Positions 1 to 9,385 of a DNA stretch of 62,216 nt are shown piece after piece. The first letter of the stretch is position 1. Every line of letters starts with the position of its first letter. The notes under the pieces are model-generated. The model made no database searches. It saw nothing but the letters and a program-made list of their open reading frames with translations, and was not told the DNA's origin. The stretch covers positions 1 to 62,216 of the forward strand of contig NZ_LWAE01000018.1 in the NCBI RefSeq assembly GCF_001623875.1, given 5' to 3'. The DNA comes from Clostridium magnum DSM 2767. Its GTDB lineage: Bacteria; Bacillota; Clostridia; Clostridiales; Clostridiaceae. The translations under genes and the position numbers were made by a program.

Positions 1-449
<449 letters not shown>

Positions 450-597
450 AAGTTTGAATGCTCATTACATTTTTACTCACTACTATATTATAGTAGTTAA
501 AGAATTGCTGGTTTAGTTTATTTAATAAAAGTCATTTTGACTTTCAACCTCTGTTTAATTTTCAAGGATCATGTCGCTTGTTTGCGACCGGATTTAT

Positions 598-713
598 ATC
601 TTATCATTTTCATCTTAGCTTGTCAACTAGTAATTTATTACCAGTTAACCGATGTATCTGATCACTATCTGCGATCGGATTTACATTTTATCATCTCTGT
701 GCTTGTCTGTCAA
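598..713 (-). promoter_or_regulatory. Tandem rRNA promoters P1 and P2
   Basis: Two sigma-A promoters face the 16S gene. The upstream one has -35 TTGACA (713-708), a 17-bp spacer and -10 TAAAAT (690-685). The downstream one has -35 TTGACA (626-621), a 17-bp spacer and -10 TAAGAT (603-598). They lie in two imperfect copies of an ~87-bp repeat, so the promoter appears to have been tandemly duplicated. Strong tandem promoters are normal for clostridial rrn operons. From 714 to 1130 I see no gene, only AT-rich sequence that may hold further rrn upstream elements and the promoter of the divergent gene. Confidence 0.85.
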
Positions 714-1130
714 TTAGTAAATTGTTACCAAGTTACTCACACCACATTACATTATTGTACTGCGTCTTTAACAGCTTACACATAATATCAAACAAACTTA
801 TTTGTTGTTTGCATTTGTCACCTCTTGAAGCGATAAATAGTATCTTAACATGTGTACACATACAGAAAACTATTAATATATCCCTTTAATCATATAATAT
901 TCTATTATTATGTCATTATACTTCTACATACTCAATAATTCACATAGTGATACACCAGACTTAGTTTATTCGATGACTATCCTCTCTGGATTCGTTCAAC
1001 TATCTTTTTAGTTATTAAAATTATGCAGTTTTTCATTTTACTTACTCATTATTAGCGAACGTAACCTATGTTACAGATTTTTCATTGGAATATGATATTA
1101 TATAGTAAAAATAACGAAGGAGAAAACAAT

Positions 1131-1895
1131 ATGTCAAGATATGAACAACATAGAAGTTTTTTAAAGTCTAATTTTAATGAATTTAAAAGTATAAAAACTG
1201 ATAAGATGAAAGGGATAGCGCAACCGCCAAGCGTTAAATCTTATGGCTTATCTGATAATATTATTAATCTTCCGAAGGTAAGTGAAGGCGTTGTGAAAAA
1301 AAGCAATATCTATGAGTGCATAAAGGATAGAAGAAGTACAAGGTTTTATGCAGATGAATCAATAAGTCTTGAAGAATTATCATATTTGCTATGGGCTACC
1401 CAAGGTATTTCTGGCACTACTAAGGCTGGACTTACCCTTAGAACTGTTCCCTGTAGTGGTGCAACACACTGCTTTGAGACATATCTATTTATTACAAAGG
1501 TCCAAGGCATAAAAAGGGGTATCTACAGATACCTTCCAGTGGAGCACAAACTCTTATTTATGTTTGAGTTAGATGAAATAGATAAAAAAATAGATGAAAT
1601 TACCCTAGAACAACCTTTTGTACCTAACTTTGCTAAAAAAGCTGCAGTACTTTTTGTTTGGAGTGCTACACCATATCGATCTGAGTGGAAGTTTGATATT
1701 ACAGCTCACAAAAAAATTCTAATAGATATTGGACACGTATGCCAAAATCTCTATTTAGCTAGTGAATCAGTTGATGCTGGAATATGTGCTATTGCCATAT
1801 ACGACCAAAAGATGATAGACGAGCTTTTATCATTAGATGGAAGTGAAGAATTTACAGTATACCTTGCTGCAGTTGGAAAAAAGTTAGAAAAGTAA
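1131..1895 (+). CDS. SagB/ThcOx-type nitroreductase-family dehydrogenase
   Basis: A 254-aa flavin-dependent oxidoreductase of the nitroreductase fold, SagB type. The family core begins near residue 60 with the DRRSTR segment followed by an SLEELSYLLWATQG motif, the usual FMN-binding start of these proteins. A serine/glycine-rich PCSGATHCFETYLF stretch and a C-terminal VYLAAVGK strand are also typical. SagB proteins oxidise azoline rings in peptide natural products, but a stand-alone copy without a cyclodehydratase or precursor peptide, as here, may act on another small substrate. The start at 1131 is chosen because AAGGAG lies eight bases upstream; a longer reading from 1068 has no ribosome site. 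Monocistronic, followed by a hairpin. Confidence 0.85.
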   Translation: MSRYEQHRSFLKSNFNEFKSIKTDKMKGIAQPPSVKSYGLSDNIINLPKVSEGVVKKSNIYECIKDRRSTRFYADESISLEELSYLLWATQGISGTTKAGLTLRTVPCSGATHCFETYLFITKVQGIKRGIYRYLPVEHKLLFMFELDEIDKKIDEITLEQPFVPNFAKKAAVLFVWSATPYRSEWKFDITAHKKILIDIGHVCQNLYLASESVDAGICAIAIYDQKMIDELLSLDGSEEFTVYLAAVGKKLEK

Positions 1896-1897
1896 AG

Positions 1898-1920
1898 AAC
1901 AGGGTTAAACACCCTGTTTA
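1898..1920 (+). terminator. Hairpin after the SagB-like gene
   Basis: Seven-base stem AACAGGG / CCCTGTT with a seven-base loop, two bases after the stop codon, followed by a short T/A-rich tract. Probably a weak intrinsic terminator. Confidence 0.6.
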
Positions 1921-1952
1921 AATTATTGTTAAAAATTATAATCTATTTGCCT

Positions 1953-2139
1953 TTAAGCATTTTCTTCAACAGCTTCTTCTCCCAAAGCCATAATATGAGA
2001 TAAATTTTGAAGGTCATTCCCCTTCCAAAATCCTTCTTTATTTAAAGCATTATAACATTCTTCTACTTTCCTCATAGTTTTCTGTACATTCAAATCTGTA
2101 GTCGCTAATACTGCTGCAAAAACATAATCATCTTTAGAA
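1953..2139 (-). pseudogene. DUF4003-family C-terminal fragment
   Basis: The minus strand reads an uninterrupted 61-codon stretch ending in a stop at 1953, with no start codon or ribosome site. Its segments FAAVLATTDLNVQKTMRKVE and LQNLSHIMALGEEA match the pattern of DUF4003 proteins, which are ~320 aa in clostridia and have no established function. Everything N-terminal is missing. The rest of the 1896-2346 gap is AT-rich and holds nothing I can support. Confidence 0.6.
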
Positions 2140-2346
2140 TTTTATTACACCACCTTTTATTGTATGTTCACCCATTAATTTGTATCAGTTTAATGCATCT
2201 TACATGCCCAATATTGCATATTAAAAGAAATCTATAGTTTCGATTTATAAGCTTCAATACAATAGAATTATAGATAAGAAGCCTATCAATTTTAAAATCA
2301 ATTATTACTTTAATAATAAATTTGTAAAACATGGAGGTACTTTAAT

Positions 2347-2970
2347 ATGATAAAAGGCTTTATTCTCGGGCTTTCAAGCGGCGCTTATTGCCTTGCTTCT
2401 TGTATTCCTGTATTCGTGCCTTACATTTTGAGTGAAAATAAACAAATAAAGTGGAATTTTATTTGCTTACTCAAATTTATGCTTGGAAGACTTCTAGGCT
2501 ATATACTCTTTGCACTTCTAGCATGGACTACAGGAAACTATATAATAGATAAATCTGAATATAAAGAAATTATATTTGCTATGTCCTATATATTTTTATC
2601 TTTTACACTTATTTTTTACAGCTTTAGAAACTCTCATAGAGTCTGCAATATCAGATACTTCAATAAACTTTTTAACCCTATAAACAATGAAAAAAGCTTC
2701 ACCATAATATTACTTCTGGGTTTTTTTACGGGTATAAATGTTTGCCCGCCATTTATTTTAGCTTTCTCTGACGCTGCTTTCTTTACTAACATTTCTAGTA
2801 GTATTTTGTATTTTATTGCCTTTTTCATAGGTACAGCCATCTATTTTATACCTATTCCATTTATAGGTATTTTAAAAGGTAATCAAGTTAAATTAATAGG
2901 TCAAATGTGCTCTTTGGTAATTGGAGTATTTTATATGTATTCAGGAATAATGATGTTTTTAGGGAGATGA
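2347..2970 (+). CDS. CcdA/TauE-like membrane protein, probable thiol-electron carrier
   Basis: A 207-aa integral membrane protein with about six hydrophobic segments. It has the DsbD/CcdA-like pattern of a cysteine near the start of the first helix (GAYCLASCIPVFVPYIL) and a second in a mid-protein helix (GINVCPPFILAF); pairs like these shuttle electrons across the membrane in CcdA proteins. Annotation pipelines often call such proteins sulfite exporter TauE/SafE or UreH-like. Start has GGAGG nine bases upstream. It is the first gene of a three-gene operon with a polyferredoxin seven bases downstream, which favours an electron-transfer role over anion export. Substrate unknown. Confidence 0.75.
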   Translation: MIKGFILGLSSGAYCLASCIPVFVPYILSENKQIKWNFICLLKFMLGRLLGYILFALLAWTTGNYIIDKSEYKEIIFAMSYIFLSFTLIFYSFRNSHRVCNIRYFNKLFNPINNEKSFTIILLLGFFTGINVCPPFILAFSDAAFFTNISSSILYFIAFFIGTAIYFIPIPFIGILKGNQVKLIGQMCSLVIGVFYMYSGIMMFLGR

Positions 2971-2977
2971 TATTAAA

Positions 2978-4153
2978 ATGAGCAATTTAGAAATTAACAA
3001 ATCAACAAAAGTAAGCAAAAATAAAGGAATCTTTAAAGCAATACTGGCTTGCATACCTATATTACTGATAAGTTTTGTTATGATGACAGGTGGAAAAGGA
3101 ATTTCAAAAGAGCCTTTAATGAAGAGTTCCTTTTTAATAGGATATACTTTTATAAATTTGATATTTTTCTTTATTGTATACACAAAGAAAACCTATAGAT
3201 ACAGAAAAATATTTTTTGTGACCTACGCCTTACTTTTTGCAGTTAGCTTTATGACTAATTTAGTAGAAGTAAGAGGCAGCATTTTCTATAATCAATCCAC
3301 TTTTATTAATGGTGAAACTCCTTTTTGTCATATGGTAATTCCAATGATTATAATACCAGCTGCTTTAACTAAAACAATAATTTTCCCTGGTTCCCTTTTC
3401 GATGGATTTGCCAGCATATCAAGCATGATAATAATTTGGCTTGGTGCCTCTATAGCCTTAGGACGGGGTTGGTGCAGCTGGGCCTGTTTTTATGGTGGCT
3501 TTGATGAAGGCTGTTCTTCATTATGTAAAAAAACAAGGCTAAACATAAATAAGAAATGGACTTATCTATCCTTTGCTATCTTAATATCCATTGTGCTCCT
3601 ATCAGCGGCTACTCTTTCCCCTGTTTATTGTGATTGGCTCTGTCCTTTTAAAGCAGTTACTGAGTCAGAACAAATAACTTCTGTAACAGTATTTTTTAAA
3701 GCTGTAGTGTTTTATTCTCTATTTTTAATTTTAGTTATAATATTACCTATACTCACTGGAAAAAGGACACAATGCGGATTATTTTGTCCCTTCGGAGCTT
3801 TTCAATCCTTTACTAATAAGATAAATATTTTTGATATAAGGATAGATAAAAATAAATGCTTAAACTGTAAAAAATGTGTAAGGGAATGCCCTACTTATTC
3901 TATAGATGAAAATAGTCTATCAAATTCACAAGCTCTTATGACCTGTACTAAGTGTGGAAAATGTATAGATATTTGCCCTGCTTCCGCTATATCTTATCAT
4001 ATAAAGGGCACAAAAATAGGAATAAGAACTAACCTATCAAGATATCTTTTCCTTTATCCTGCTTATATTTTCGCACTGACTATTGGCGGTGGAACAATAA
4101 TTAATGGACTATTTAGACTTTTAAAGCTTATAACTACAGGAAGCTTTTTTTAG
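2978..4153 (+). CDS. NapH/NosR-like membrane-bound polyferredoxin
   Basis: A 391-aa protein with several membrane helices and cysteine clusters in the NapH/CcoG order: GWCSWACFYGGFDEGC near residue 163, CDWLCPF near 217, CGLFCPFGAF near 265, then two classical 4Fe-4S ferredoxin motifs CLNCKKCVRECP (293) and CTKCGKCIDICP (325). Such proteins pass quinol or ferredoxin electrons across the membrane to extracytoplasmic reductases. The gene starts seven bases after the CcdA-like gene with its own GGGAGATGAT site, so the two are cotranscribed and probably work together, delivering electrons to an outside target. No catalytic reductase is present nearby. Length is normal for the group. Confidence 0.85.
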   Translation: MSNLEINKSTKVSKNKGIFKAILACIPILLISFVMMTGGKGISKEPLMKSSFLIGYTFINLIFFFIVYTKKTYRYRKIFFVTYALLFAVSFMTNLVEVRGSIFYNQSTFINGETPFCHMVIPMIIIPAALTKTIIFPGSLFDGFASISSMIIIWLGASIALGRGWCSWACFYGGFDEGCSSLCKKTRLNINKKWTYLSFAILISIVLLSAATLSPVYCDWLCPFKAVTESEQITSVTVFFKAVVFYSLFLILVIILPILTGKRTQCGLFCPFGAFQSFTNKINIFDIRIDKNKCLNCKKCVRECPTYSIDENSLSNSQALMTCTKCGKCIDICPASAISYHIKGTKIGIRTNLSRYLFLYPAYIFALTIGGGTIINGLFRLLKLITTGSFF

Positions 4154-4210
4154 ATAAAATAAGTGACACATTAATACAAAATTAAGTTATGTAGAGGAAG
4201 GCGTATCAAA

Positions 4211-4660
4211 ATGATTAAATTAAAAGCTATTTTAGGATATATTATTGCTGTTTTAACTTTATTTGTAGTGCTAGCTACTTTTATAGGCAACGACTTTTGT
4301 GCTAGAAAGTTTATCAATATAACATCACTAAAAGTTTCTCCTTTATATACTGGTGGTGAAATATCTAAAGTTATTTCTCTAGAAGATTGTCAGCTAAAGA
4401 TACACAAACCTGTATTCCAAGGACTATTTTCAGACAGATCTAAGGGCTTTGTTGAAGTTGATTATGAAAGCAAAAATATGCCTCAAATAATATCACAAAG
4501 CATAGATTTTGATGGTGATGGGAAGATTGACTTTTCTATTAAATATGATATTAAAAACAATAAATCTGAATTTGAGGCTTTAAATAAAAATGTTGTTTCA
4601 TTAAATGGAGTATATAAAATTAAAAGTGGTTATGCCATTAAAGTAAACCTTAAAAAATAA
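4211..4660 (+). CDS. Small membrane-anchored extracytoplasmic protein
   Basis: A 149-aa protein with an N-terminal hydrophobic segment (about residues 7-26), which serves as signal or anchor, and a hydrophilic beta-rich rest. One cysteine follows the anchor (residue 30, NDFCARKF) and one lies mid-protein (EDCQLK). A DFDGDGKIDFSI stretch resembles a calcium-binding DxDxDG loop. I do not recognise the family. GAGGAAGG precedes the start. It follows the polyferredoxin by 57 bp in the same orientation, so it may be the outside partner or electron acceptor of the two membrane proteins. Confidence 0.65.
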   Translation: MIKLKAILGYIIAVLTLFVVLATFIGNDFCARKFINITSLKVSPLYTGGEISKVISLEDCQLKIHKPVFQGLFSDRSKGFVEVDYESKNMPQIISQSIDFDGDGKIDFSIKYDIKNNKSEFEALNKNVVSLNGVYKIKSGYAIKVNLKK

Positions 4661-4745
4661 TTTTTAAAAATATAAATCGATGTTAAAAAGTGTTATAATG
4701 CAAATGTAATTAATAAGGTAAAAGCAATAAAAATGGGGTTTTTGG

Positions 4746-5294
4746 ATGGAAGTAAATTTGATTTGTTCAGAAAATATAAGAAGAATATTAGAGGAGATGC
4801 TTACTAATAGAAAAATAAGAATTAGTAAGGATTCTAAGGTTTGTATTATTGAGAAGGGCTTTGCTTTAGAAGAAGGCAAAATAGGAATATACTTTGATAT
4901 GAACACTATAAATATTCTAATTGATTATTTAGACCAAGTATCAGCTAGTAAGGAAGAGATAAAAAATGTAATTACAGGAAGATGCCAGGAGGATGAACTT
5001 AAGGTATTGACCTATGATAATATTTATTACTTTGAGGCTATGGGAAATGATGTTTTTTGCAGAACAAGGGAAAAAAAATATAAAGTCAGGGAAAAGCTTT
5101 ATGAATTAGAAGAAAAGTTGGAAGATAAAGGTTTTATAAGAGTAAGTAAATGTTTTATTGTAAATGTAGTGAAGATTGATCGCATTATCTCATGGTTCAA
5201 TAGTAAGCTAATATTAAAAATTATGAATATAGATGAAGAAGTTTATGTTACACGAAAATATTTAAGTGATTTTAAAAAATTTCTTGGTTTTTGA
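4746..5294 (+). CDS. LytTR-family DNA-binding regulator
   Basis: A 182-aa protein whose C-terminal ~100 residues form a LytTR domain: VLTYDNIYYFEAMGNDVFCR, KLYELEEKLEDKGFIRVSKC and FIVNVVKIDRI follow the family pattern closely. The N-terminal ~80 residues are not a receiver domain, as there is no phospho-acceptor aspartate pocket. It is thus a LytTR protein of the kind paired with a small DUF3021-type membrane protein, as here (11-bp gap). In such pairs the membrane partner usually restrains the regulator. A TATAAT box lies at 4694-4699 without a convincing -35. Confidence 0.85.
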   Translation: MEVNLICSENIRRILEEMLTNRKIRISKDSKVCIIEKGFALEEGKIGIYFDMNTINILIDYLDQVSASKEEIKNVITGRCQEDELKVLTYDNIYYFEAMGNDVFCRTREKKYKVREKLYELEEKLEDKGFIRVSKCFIVNVVKIDRIISWFNSKLILKIMNIDEEVYVTRKYLSDFKKFLGF

Positions 5295-5304
5295 GGTGAT
5301 TAGT

Positions 5305-5739
5305 ATGGGAGAGAATTTAAAGGACTTTTTATTTAATTTAATAGTATCTATATTTATTGGATTACTTGTCGGCATGGTTGAAGTAATATCTATAAACATG
5401 AATAGTGAGACTGTAACTATACTAATTATGTGTTCAATACTTGGAGGATTTATTGGAACAATTTCTAGGCTTGTTTTTATATATATATTTGACATAAAAC
5501 AAAAGGGTGTGAACTTAGCATTCATAGCTGTCTTTATTGTAATTGGAGCTATTTCCTGTACTCCATCTGCTTATTATTATTTTGTTGAAGGTATTAAGGT
5601 TTCTATAATATCCATAGCACCGATTTTAGTTACAGCAGAACTTCTTGGAATGAGTTTTTGCTATTATTCTTATAGGAGATGTCTGGATTTAAATCTAAAG
5701 CTTATAAATAAGAAAAAGCAGTTAGCAAGAAATGATTAG
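5305..5739 (+). CDS. DUF3021-like four-helix membrane protein, LytTR partner
   Basis: A 144-aa protein with four predicted membrane helices (about residues 8-28, 33-55, 66-86 and 96-117) and a basic C-terminal tail ending KKKQLARND. Start at 5305 is set by GAGGTGAT six bases upstream; the in-frame opening farther upstream overlaps the regulator and lacks a site. Size, topology and position directly after a LytTR gene match DUF3021 proteins, which modulate their cognate regulator. Family assignment is from pattern and context rather than a strong motif. Confidence 0.7.
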   Translation: MGENLKDFLFNLIVSIFIGLLVGMVEVISINMNSETVTILIMCSILGGFIGTISRLVFIYIFDIKQKGVNLAFIAVFIVIGAISCTPSAYYYFVEGIKVSIISIAPILVTAELLGMSFCYYSYRRCLDLNLKLINKKKQLARND

Positions 5740-5775
5740 AGCAAGTTTTTACGGAATAGATCAAAATAAGATAAA

Positions 5776-5806
5776 GAATAGGAGCAACATAAGGGTTACT
5801 CCTATT
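5776..5806. terminator. Bidirectional terminator after the LytTR pair
   Basis: Inverted repeat ATAGGAG / CTCCTAT separated by 14 bases and followed by TTTTATATTTT; A-rich sequence precedes it, so it could serve both the plus-strand pair and the minus-strand remnant. Confidence 0.6.
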
Positions 5807-5954
5807 TTATATTTTACTTATTGTATCTTTAGCCCACTGCCTAAAAAATTGTAGTTGTTCTTCAGTATGGATGAATCTATAATTCTTCCATTTTAAAGAA
5901 TATAAAAAACAAGCTATGACCAGAATGGCTGCAAATGTTAAGCTTACTACAAGG
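5807..5954 (-). pseudogene. C-terminal fragment of a small membrane protein
   Basis: The minus strand reads about 48 codons ending at 5807 without a start codon. It contains a hydrophobic helix (LTFAAILVIACFLYSLKW) followed by a charged tail (YRFIHTEEQLQFFRQWAKDT). The composition looks coding, but the N-terminus is absent and I do not recognise the family. It sits directly downstream of the chemoreceptor gene. Confidence 0.4.
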
Positions 5955-5958
5955 TTTT

Positions 5959-6801
5959 TTACAGTTCATTTGCAAATTCATCTAAAAGCGCCGCATTAGA
6001 TGTAAGTTCTTCAATAGTAGCAGTAATTTCTTGAAGACCTCCTGTTTGATTTTTTAATAAATCATTAGACTGTTCAAATCTTTCATATATTTCATTTATT
6101 GAATTTTGTATATTATTTAAGATTCTATTTATTTCATTTATTGATTCTTTTGTTGAGTTTGAAAGCTTCCTTATTTCAGATGATACCACGCCAAATCCTT
6201 TTCCATATTCTCCTGCTCTAGCTGATTCAATAGCAGCATTTAGTCCAAGTAAATTGGTCTGTTTTGCTATTCCATCAATAAATGTCAAAACTTCATCAGT
6301 TTTTTTAGAGCTTTCTTTCGTCTCTTGAATAAAATTTTTAATACTTGCATTTGTTTGATTTATTTGTTGAAACGTAGTAGCCATTTCTACTACATTTGAA
6401 CTCATATGTGTTAATGCTTCTGATAATATACTTGCTAGATTAGATATTTTTTCTTTTTTTTCTGTTTTGTCAACACTCATACTTACTACCAATGCACCCT
6501 CTATATTACCATCAACAAAAACTGGAATTCCAATTGTCTCTACAGGTATTCCAAGAACTTCTTTTGGTATTGTATTATGTATAATTTCTTTTTTTTTCAT
6601 ACATATATCTGCAGCACAACCTTCAGGTATTTTGTCGCCCGTTTTAAGTTTAATTCTTAGGTTTTCTGTATCTTGCACTAAAAGAAATTTTTCAGTATTC
6701 GAAATCGTAAAACCTAAGTCTGTTCCAAAGTAATATTTAAAATACGGCATCATATTGTAAAAAGACTCCATTAGCTTATTTTCAGATATTTCATTTATCA
6801 T
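5959..6801 (-). CDS. Soluble methyl-accepting chemotaxis-type transducer (YfmS-like)
   Basis: A 280-aa cytoplasmic protein with an N-terminal sensor of ~140 residues, carrying two cysteines in GCAADICMKK, and a C-terminal chemoreceptor signalling domain. The hairpin tip is clear: GIAKQTNLLGLNAAIESARA followed by GEYGKGFGVVSSEIRKLS. No membrane helix is present, so it senses an intracellular cue. Size and layout match B. subtilis YfmS. The start at 6801 is chosen because GGAG lies eight bases upstream; a longer form starting at 6861 has no site. No che genes are nearby, so its partner kinase must be elsewhere. Confidence 0.85.
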   Translation of the reverse strand: MINEISENKLMESFYNMMPYFKYYFGTDLGFTISNTEKFLLVQDTENLRIKLKTGDKIPEGCAADICMKKKEIIHNTIPKEVLGIPVETIGIPVFVDGNIEGALVVSMSVDKTEKKEKISNLASILSEALTHMSSNVVEMATTFQQINQTNASIKNFIQETKESSKKTDEVLTFIDGIAKQTNLLGLNAAIESARAGEYGKGFGVVSSEIRKLSNSTKESINEINRILNNIQNSINEIYERFEQSNDLLKNQTGGLQEITATIEELTSNAALLDEFANEL

Positions 6802-6992
6802 TTTCATTTCTCCTTTTTTCATATCAATTACCATTTTACAAAATACTTTTAAATTTGTCAATTGTTAACAAAGTTATACACTAATATTCTGCAAATCAGG
6901 CTAAATATTATTTTTATAATGTGATATAATTTTTCGTAGTGAAGTCTTTTAAATACGAGAAGAAAATAAGAATAGTATTTAACCAACTCCTT

Positions 6993-7232
6993 ACCATATT
7001 AGCATATTCTTCATCAATAAACTTATCTGTAGAGGTTAACACTCCAGCAATAATAAAATACTGATTTCTTTCGTCATCTACTTCTTTAGCTAATTCTATG
7101 GTATCTTTAATAAGCTCATGTTTATCCTTTTTTACTTTTCATTAATGGAAGTAGTATTAAGTTCATAAGATCTATATCCTCTAAGTTTTTATCTTGAAAT
7201 ATTTTACACAAACTTGCAAAGTCTTTATTTTC
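6993..7232 (-). pseudogene. Rpn-family nuclease C-terminal remnant, frameshifted
   Basis: Two minus-strand stretches in different frames read the tail of a Rpn (PD-(D/E)XK nuclease, formerly YhgA-like transposase) protein: NKDFASLCKIFQDKNLEDID with LMNLILLPLMKSKK, then after a frameshift HELIKDTIELAKEVDDERNQ and IIAGVLTSTDKFID. No N-terminal nuclease domain remains. The rest of the 6862-7344 gap is AT-rich; its end shares a short block (AAAATTCCTATATAAT) with the region before 34145. Confidence 0.6.
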
Positions 7233-7344
7233 AATGCCTTACGGCATACTTTTTTGTACAAAAAAACAAAAAATTCCTATATAATAAGAATAGCTTTGGC
7301 ACGTCCAATTATATGAATAATGGGTAGTTGTATTAGAGTTTTTC

Positions 7345-7490
7345 TCCACTATTACTAGTAGCATAAATTGTGTAATAACAAAGAGTTCTGTCTATCTCCC
7401 AATTACTTCTATACCAGCCTTTACTGACCATATAATTAGAAATACAAATGGTGTTATTATAACAATTTTAGGAGTACTATGTGATACTAA
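7345..7490 (-). pseudogene. Possible spore germination permease (GerAB-like) fragment
   Basis: A short minus-strand open stretch overlapping the stop of the histidine kinase gene reads VIITPFVFLIIWSVKAGIEV, resembling the helix and following loop (…KGIEVIGR) of GerAB-type permeases. The next frame beyond it is also hydrophobic. No start, no ribosome site and stops at both ends. The match is only ~30 residues, so this is tentative. Confidence 0.3.
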
Positions 7491-9385
7491 AGCTTCAGAG
7501 TAAAATAAAATCTCACTCCGCTGTCAGTGTTTTCTACACCAAAATTACTTTCATGTAATAAAAGAATATTTTTCACTATAGGCAAACCAAGACCAGTACC
7601 CCCAGTTTTTCTGTCTCTAGATTTTTCAACTCTGTAGAATCTATCCCAAATTTTAATTAAATCCTCTTCCAGAATATGCTCACCACTATTTTCAATGGAG
7701 ACATAAGCACTGCAGTCCTTTTTAACAACATTTATTTGAATATTTCCGTTAATACTGGTATGTCTTATGGCATTACTTAAAATATTCGTTATAACTTGCT
7801 CGATCCTTCTCCTATCTGCATAAACTTCAATATCGGCTTGTTCATACTGAAGTTCAACAAGTAGATTTTTTTCATTGGCACGAGTCAATAGTCTGCTTTG
7901 AACTTCATCTATGAGATTAATAACATGAAAGTGCTCTAGTTTTAGTTTGTATACTTTTGATTCAAGTCTTGAAAGATCAAGTAAATCCAATACTAGTTCA
8001 TCCATTTTTCCAATTTCATCTAAGATAACATCAATATAATATTCTCTTTTTTCTTCTGCAATGTTATCCTTAACTCCTTCAGCAAAGCCTTTTATAACTC
8101 CTAAAGGGGTCTTAAATTCATGAGAGACACTGGCGATAAATTCTTTACGCATTTTTTCAAGGCTTCTTTCTTTATCTATGTCTTTTTGAAGCTCTTCATT
8201 TGCAATTTTTAACTCCCATAAACTGCTACTAAGGTTTTTAGATAACAGATTCAAACTTGTTGAAAGACTACCTAATTCATCTTTAGAATGTATTTCACAT
8301 TCCTCAGAAAAGTCCAAATCTGCCATTTTTACAGCTACTCGATTCATTTTAAGTAACGGCTTAGATAGAATATTTGAAAAAAGAAGAGACATCCCAATTA
8401 TTACTAAAAGTGCAAATAAAAAAGCGTAAAAATAGTAGAGTTTCATGGTATCTATAGCCTCACCTACTGGCTGTAAAGAAGTAATAACAAATATAAACTC
8501 CGAAATCTTATTATCTTTAATGATCGGCTTTACAAGTGCTATATTATCCATACCATTAGATCCACCTGAATAGTGGAAGTTGCTTATTTTATTTGGCTTC
8601 AAACCAATTTTTTGGGGTTTTAAAATCCAGTTCCAATAGTCAATAGAGGTCCAGAGCAAATCTGTATTATAATTTGATAATTGTTCGATTTGAGATGGAA
8701 TATTTAATTCTATGATTTTCCCAACAATCTTTTCTAATTTAAAATTGATTACTGGCTTAACCGCTTCTACGTCCTCTGAATAAGTTGCACTAGTTATGCT
8801 GGGAATTTCTACAGTTTTTGAAACATTACTCCCAAAATCATTTACAGGGGTAGCTTCTTTACTTACAGCTGTCACTCCTTTGCTATTCACAAATCTAAGA
8901 TTTGAATTCTCCCACTTTTCATTTCCATTTTTTATACTTAGTAAGGATAAAACTTGGCTAAAATCATCACCAAAATACCCTCCAACTTCAATCTCATCAC
9001 CTTTTGTAAGTTTTAAGTTTTGAAATCCATCTAAATATGCTATGCTGCTTAATGGTAGTTTAATTTTGTTTCTTGAAGAAGACTCTATAATAATTTCAAA
9101 ATTAGGAGTATATTTTACATTTCCATTTGCATCTAACACTGCAATTTGGGCATTATTTTGGTCTGTAAATTTGTTTATATTTTTGGTAATAGTAGAACTG
9201 TCCCAAGTTTCATTTTGGTATTGTTGGCTGAAATTATTTAAGTTTTTTTGAAGTTTGGAAATCTTAGTAGTTATATAGAATTTCTTAAAGAACATAGTTT
9301 GCGCTGTTATAAAAAGCGCTAAAAAAACAGTAAAAGATAGCAATGTGATAATAAATAACTTAAATACAATGCTTCTTTTATTCAT
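7487..9385 (-). CDS. Sensor histidine kinase with large extracellular domain
   Basis: A 632-aa membrane kinase. Membrane helices lie near residues 9-29 and 318-338, enclosing a ~290-residue extracellular sensor. A HAMP region follows, then the H-box ASVSHEFKTPLGVIKGF, N-box QVITNILSNAIRHT, and G-boxes IWDRFYRVEKSRDR and GGTGLGLPIVKNI. All catalytic elements are present. The start overlaps the response regulator's stop by four bases (ATGA), implying translational coupling. Part of the sensor (around IKLPLSSIAYLDGFQNLKL) resembles the repeat of the exported protein encoded just upstream at 10189-11190, suggesting that both bind the same ligand or each other. Confidence 0.93.
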   Translation of the reverse strand: MNKRSIVFKLFIITLLSFTVFLALFITAQTMFFKKFYITTKISKLQKNLNNFSQQYQNETWDSSTITKNINKFTDQNNAQIAVLDANGNVKYTPNFEIIIESSSRNKIKLPLSSIAYLDGFQNLKLTKGDEIEVGGYFGDDFSQVLSLLSIKNGNEKWENSNLRFVNSKGVTAVSKEATPVNDFGSNVSKTVEIPSITSATYSEDVEAVKPVINFKLEKIVGKIIELNIPSQIEQLSNYNTDLLWTSIDYWNWILKPQKIGLKPNKISNFHYSGGSNGMDNIALVKPIIKDNKISEFIFVITSLQPVGEAIDTMKLYYFYAFLFALLVIIGMSLLFSNILSKPLLKMNRVAVKMADLDFSEECEIHSKDELGSLSTSLNLLSKNLSSSLWELKIANEELQKDIDKERSLEKMRKEFIASVSHEFKTPLGVIKGFAEGVKDNIAEEKREYYIDVILDEIGKMDELVLDLLDLSRLESKVYKLKLEHFHVINLIDEVQSRLLTRANEKNLLVELQYEQADIEVYADRRRIEQVITNILSNAIRHTSINGNIQINVVKKDCSAYVSIENSGEHILEEDLIKIWDRFYRVEKSRDRKTGGTGLGLPIVKNILLLHESNFGVENTDSGVRFYFTLKL

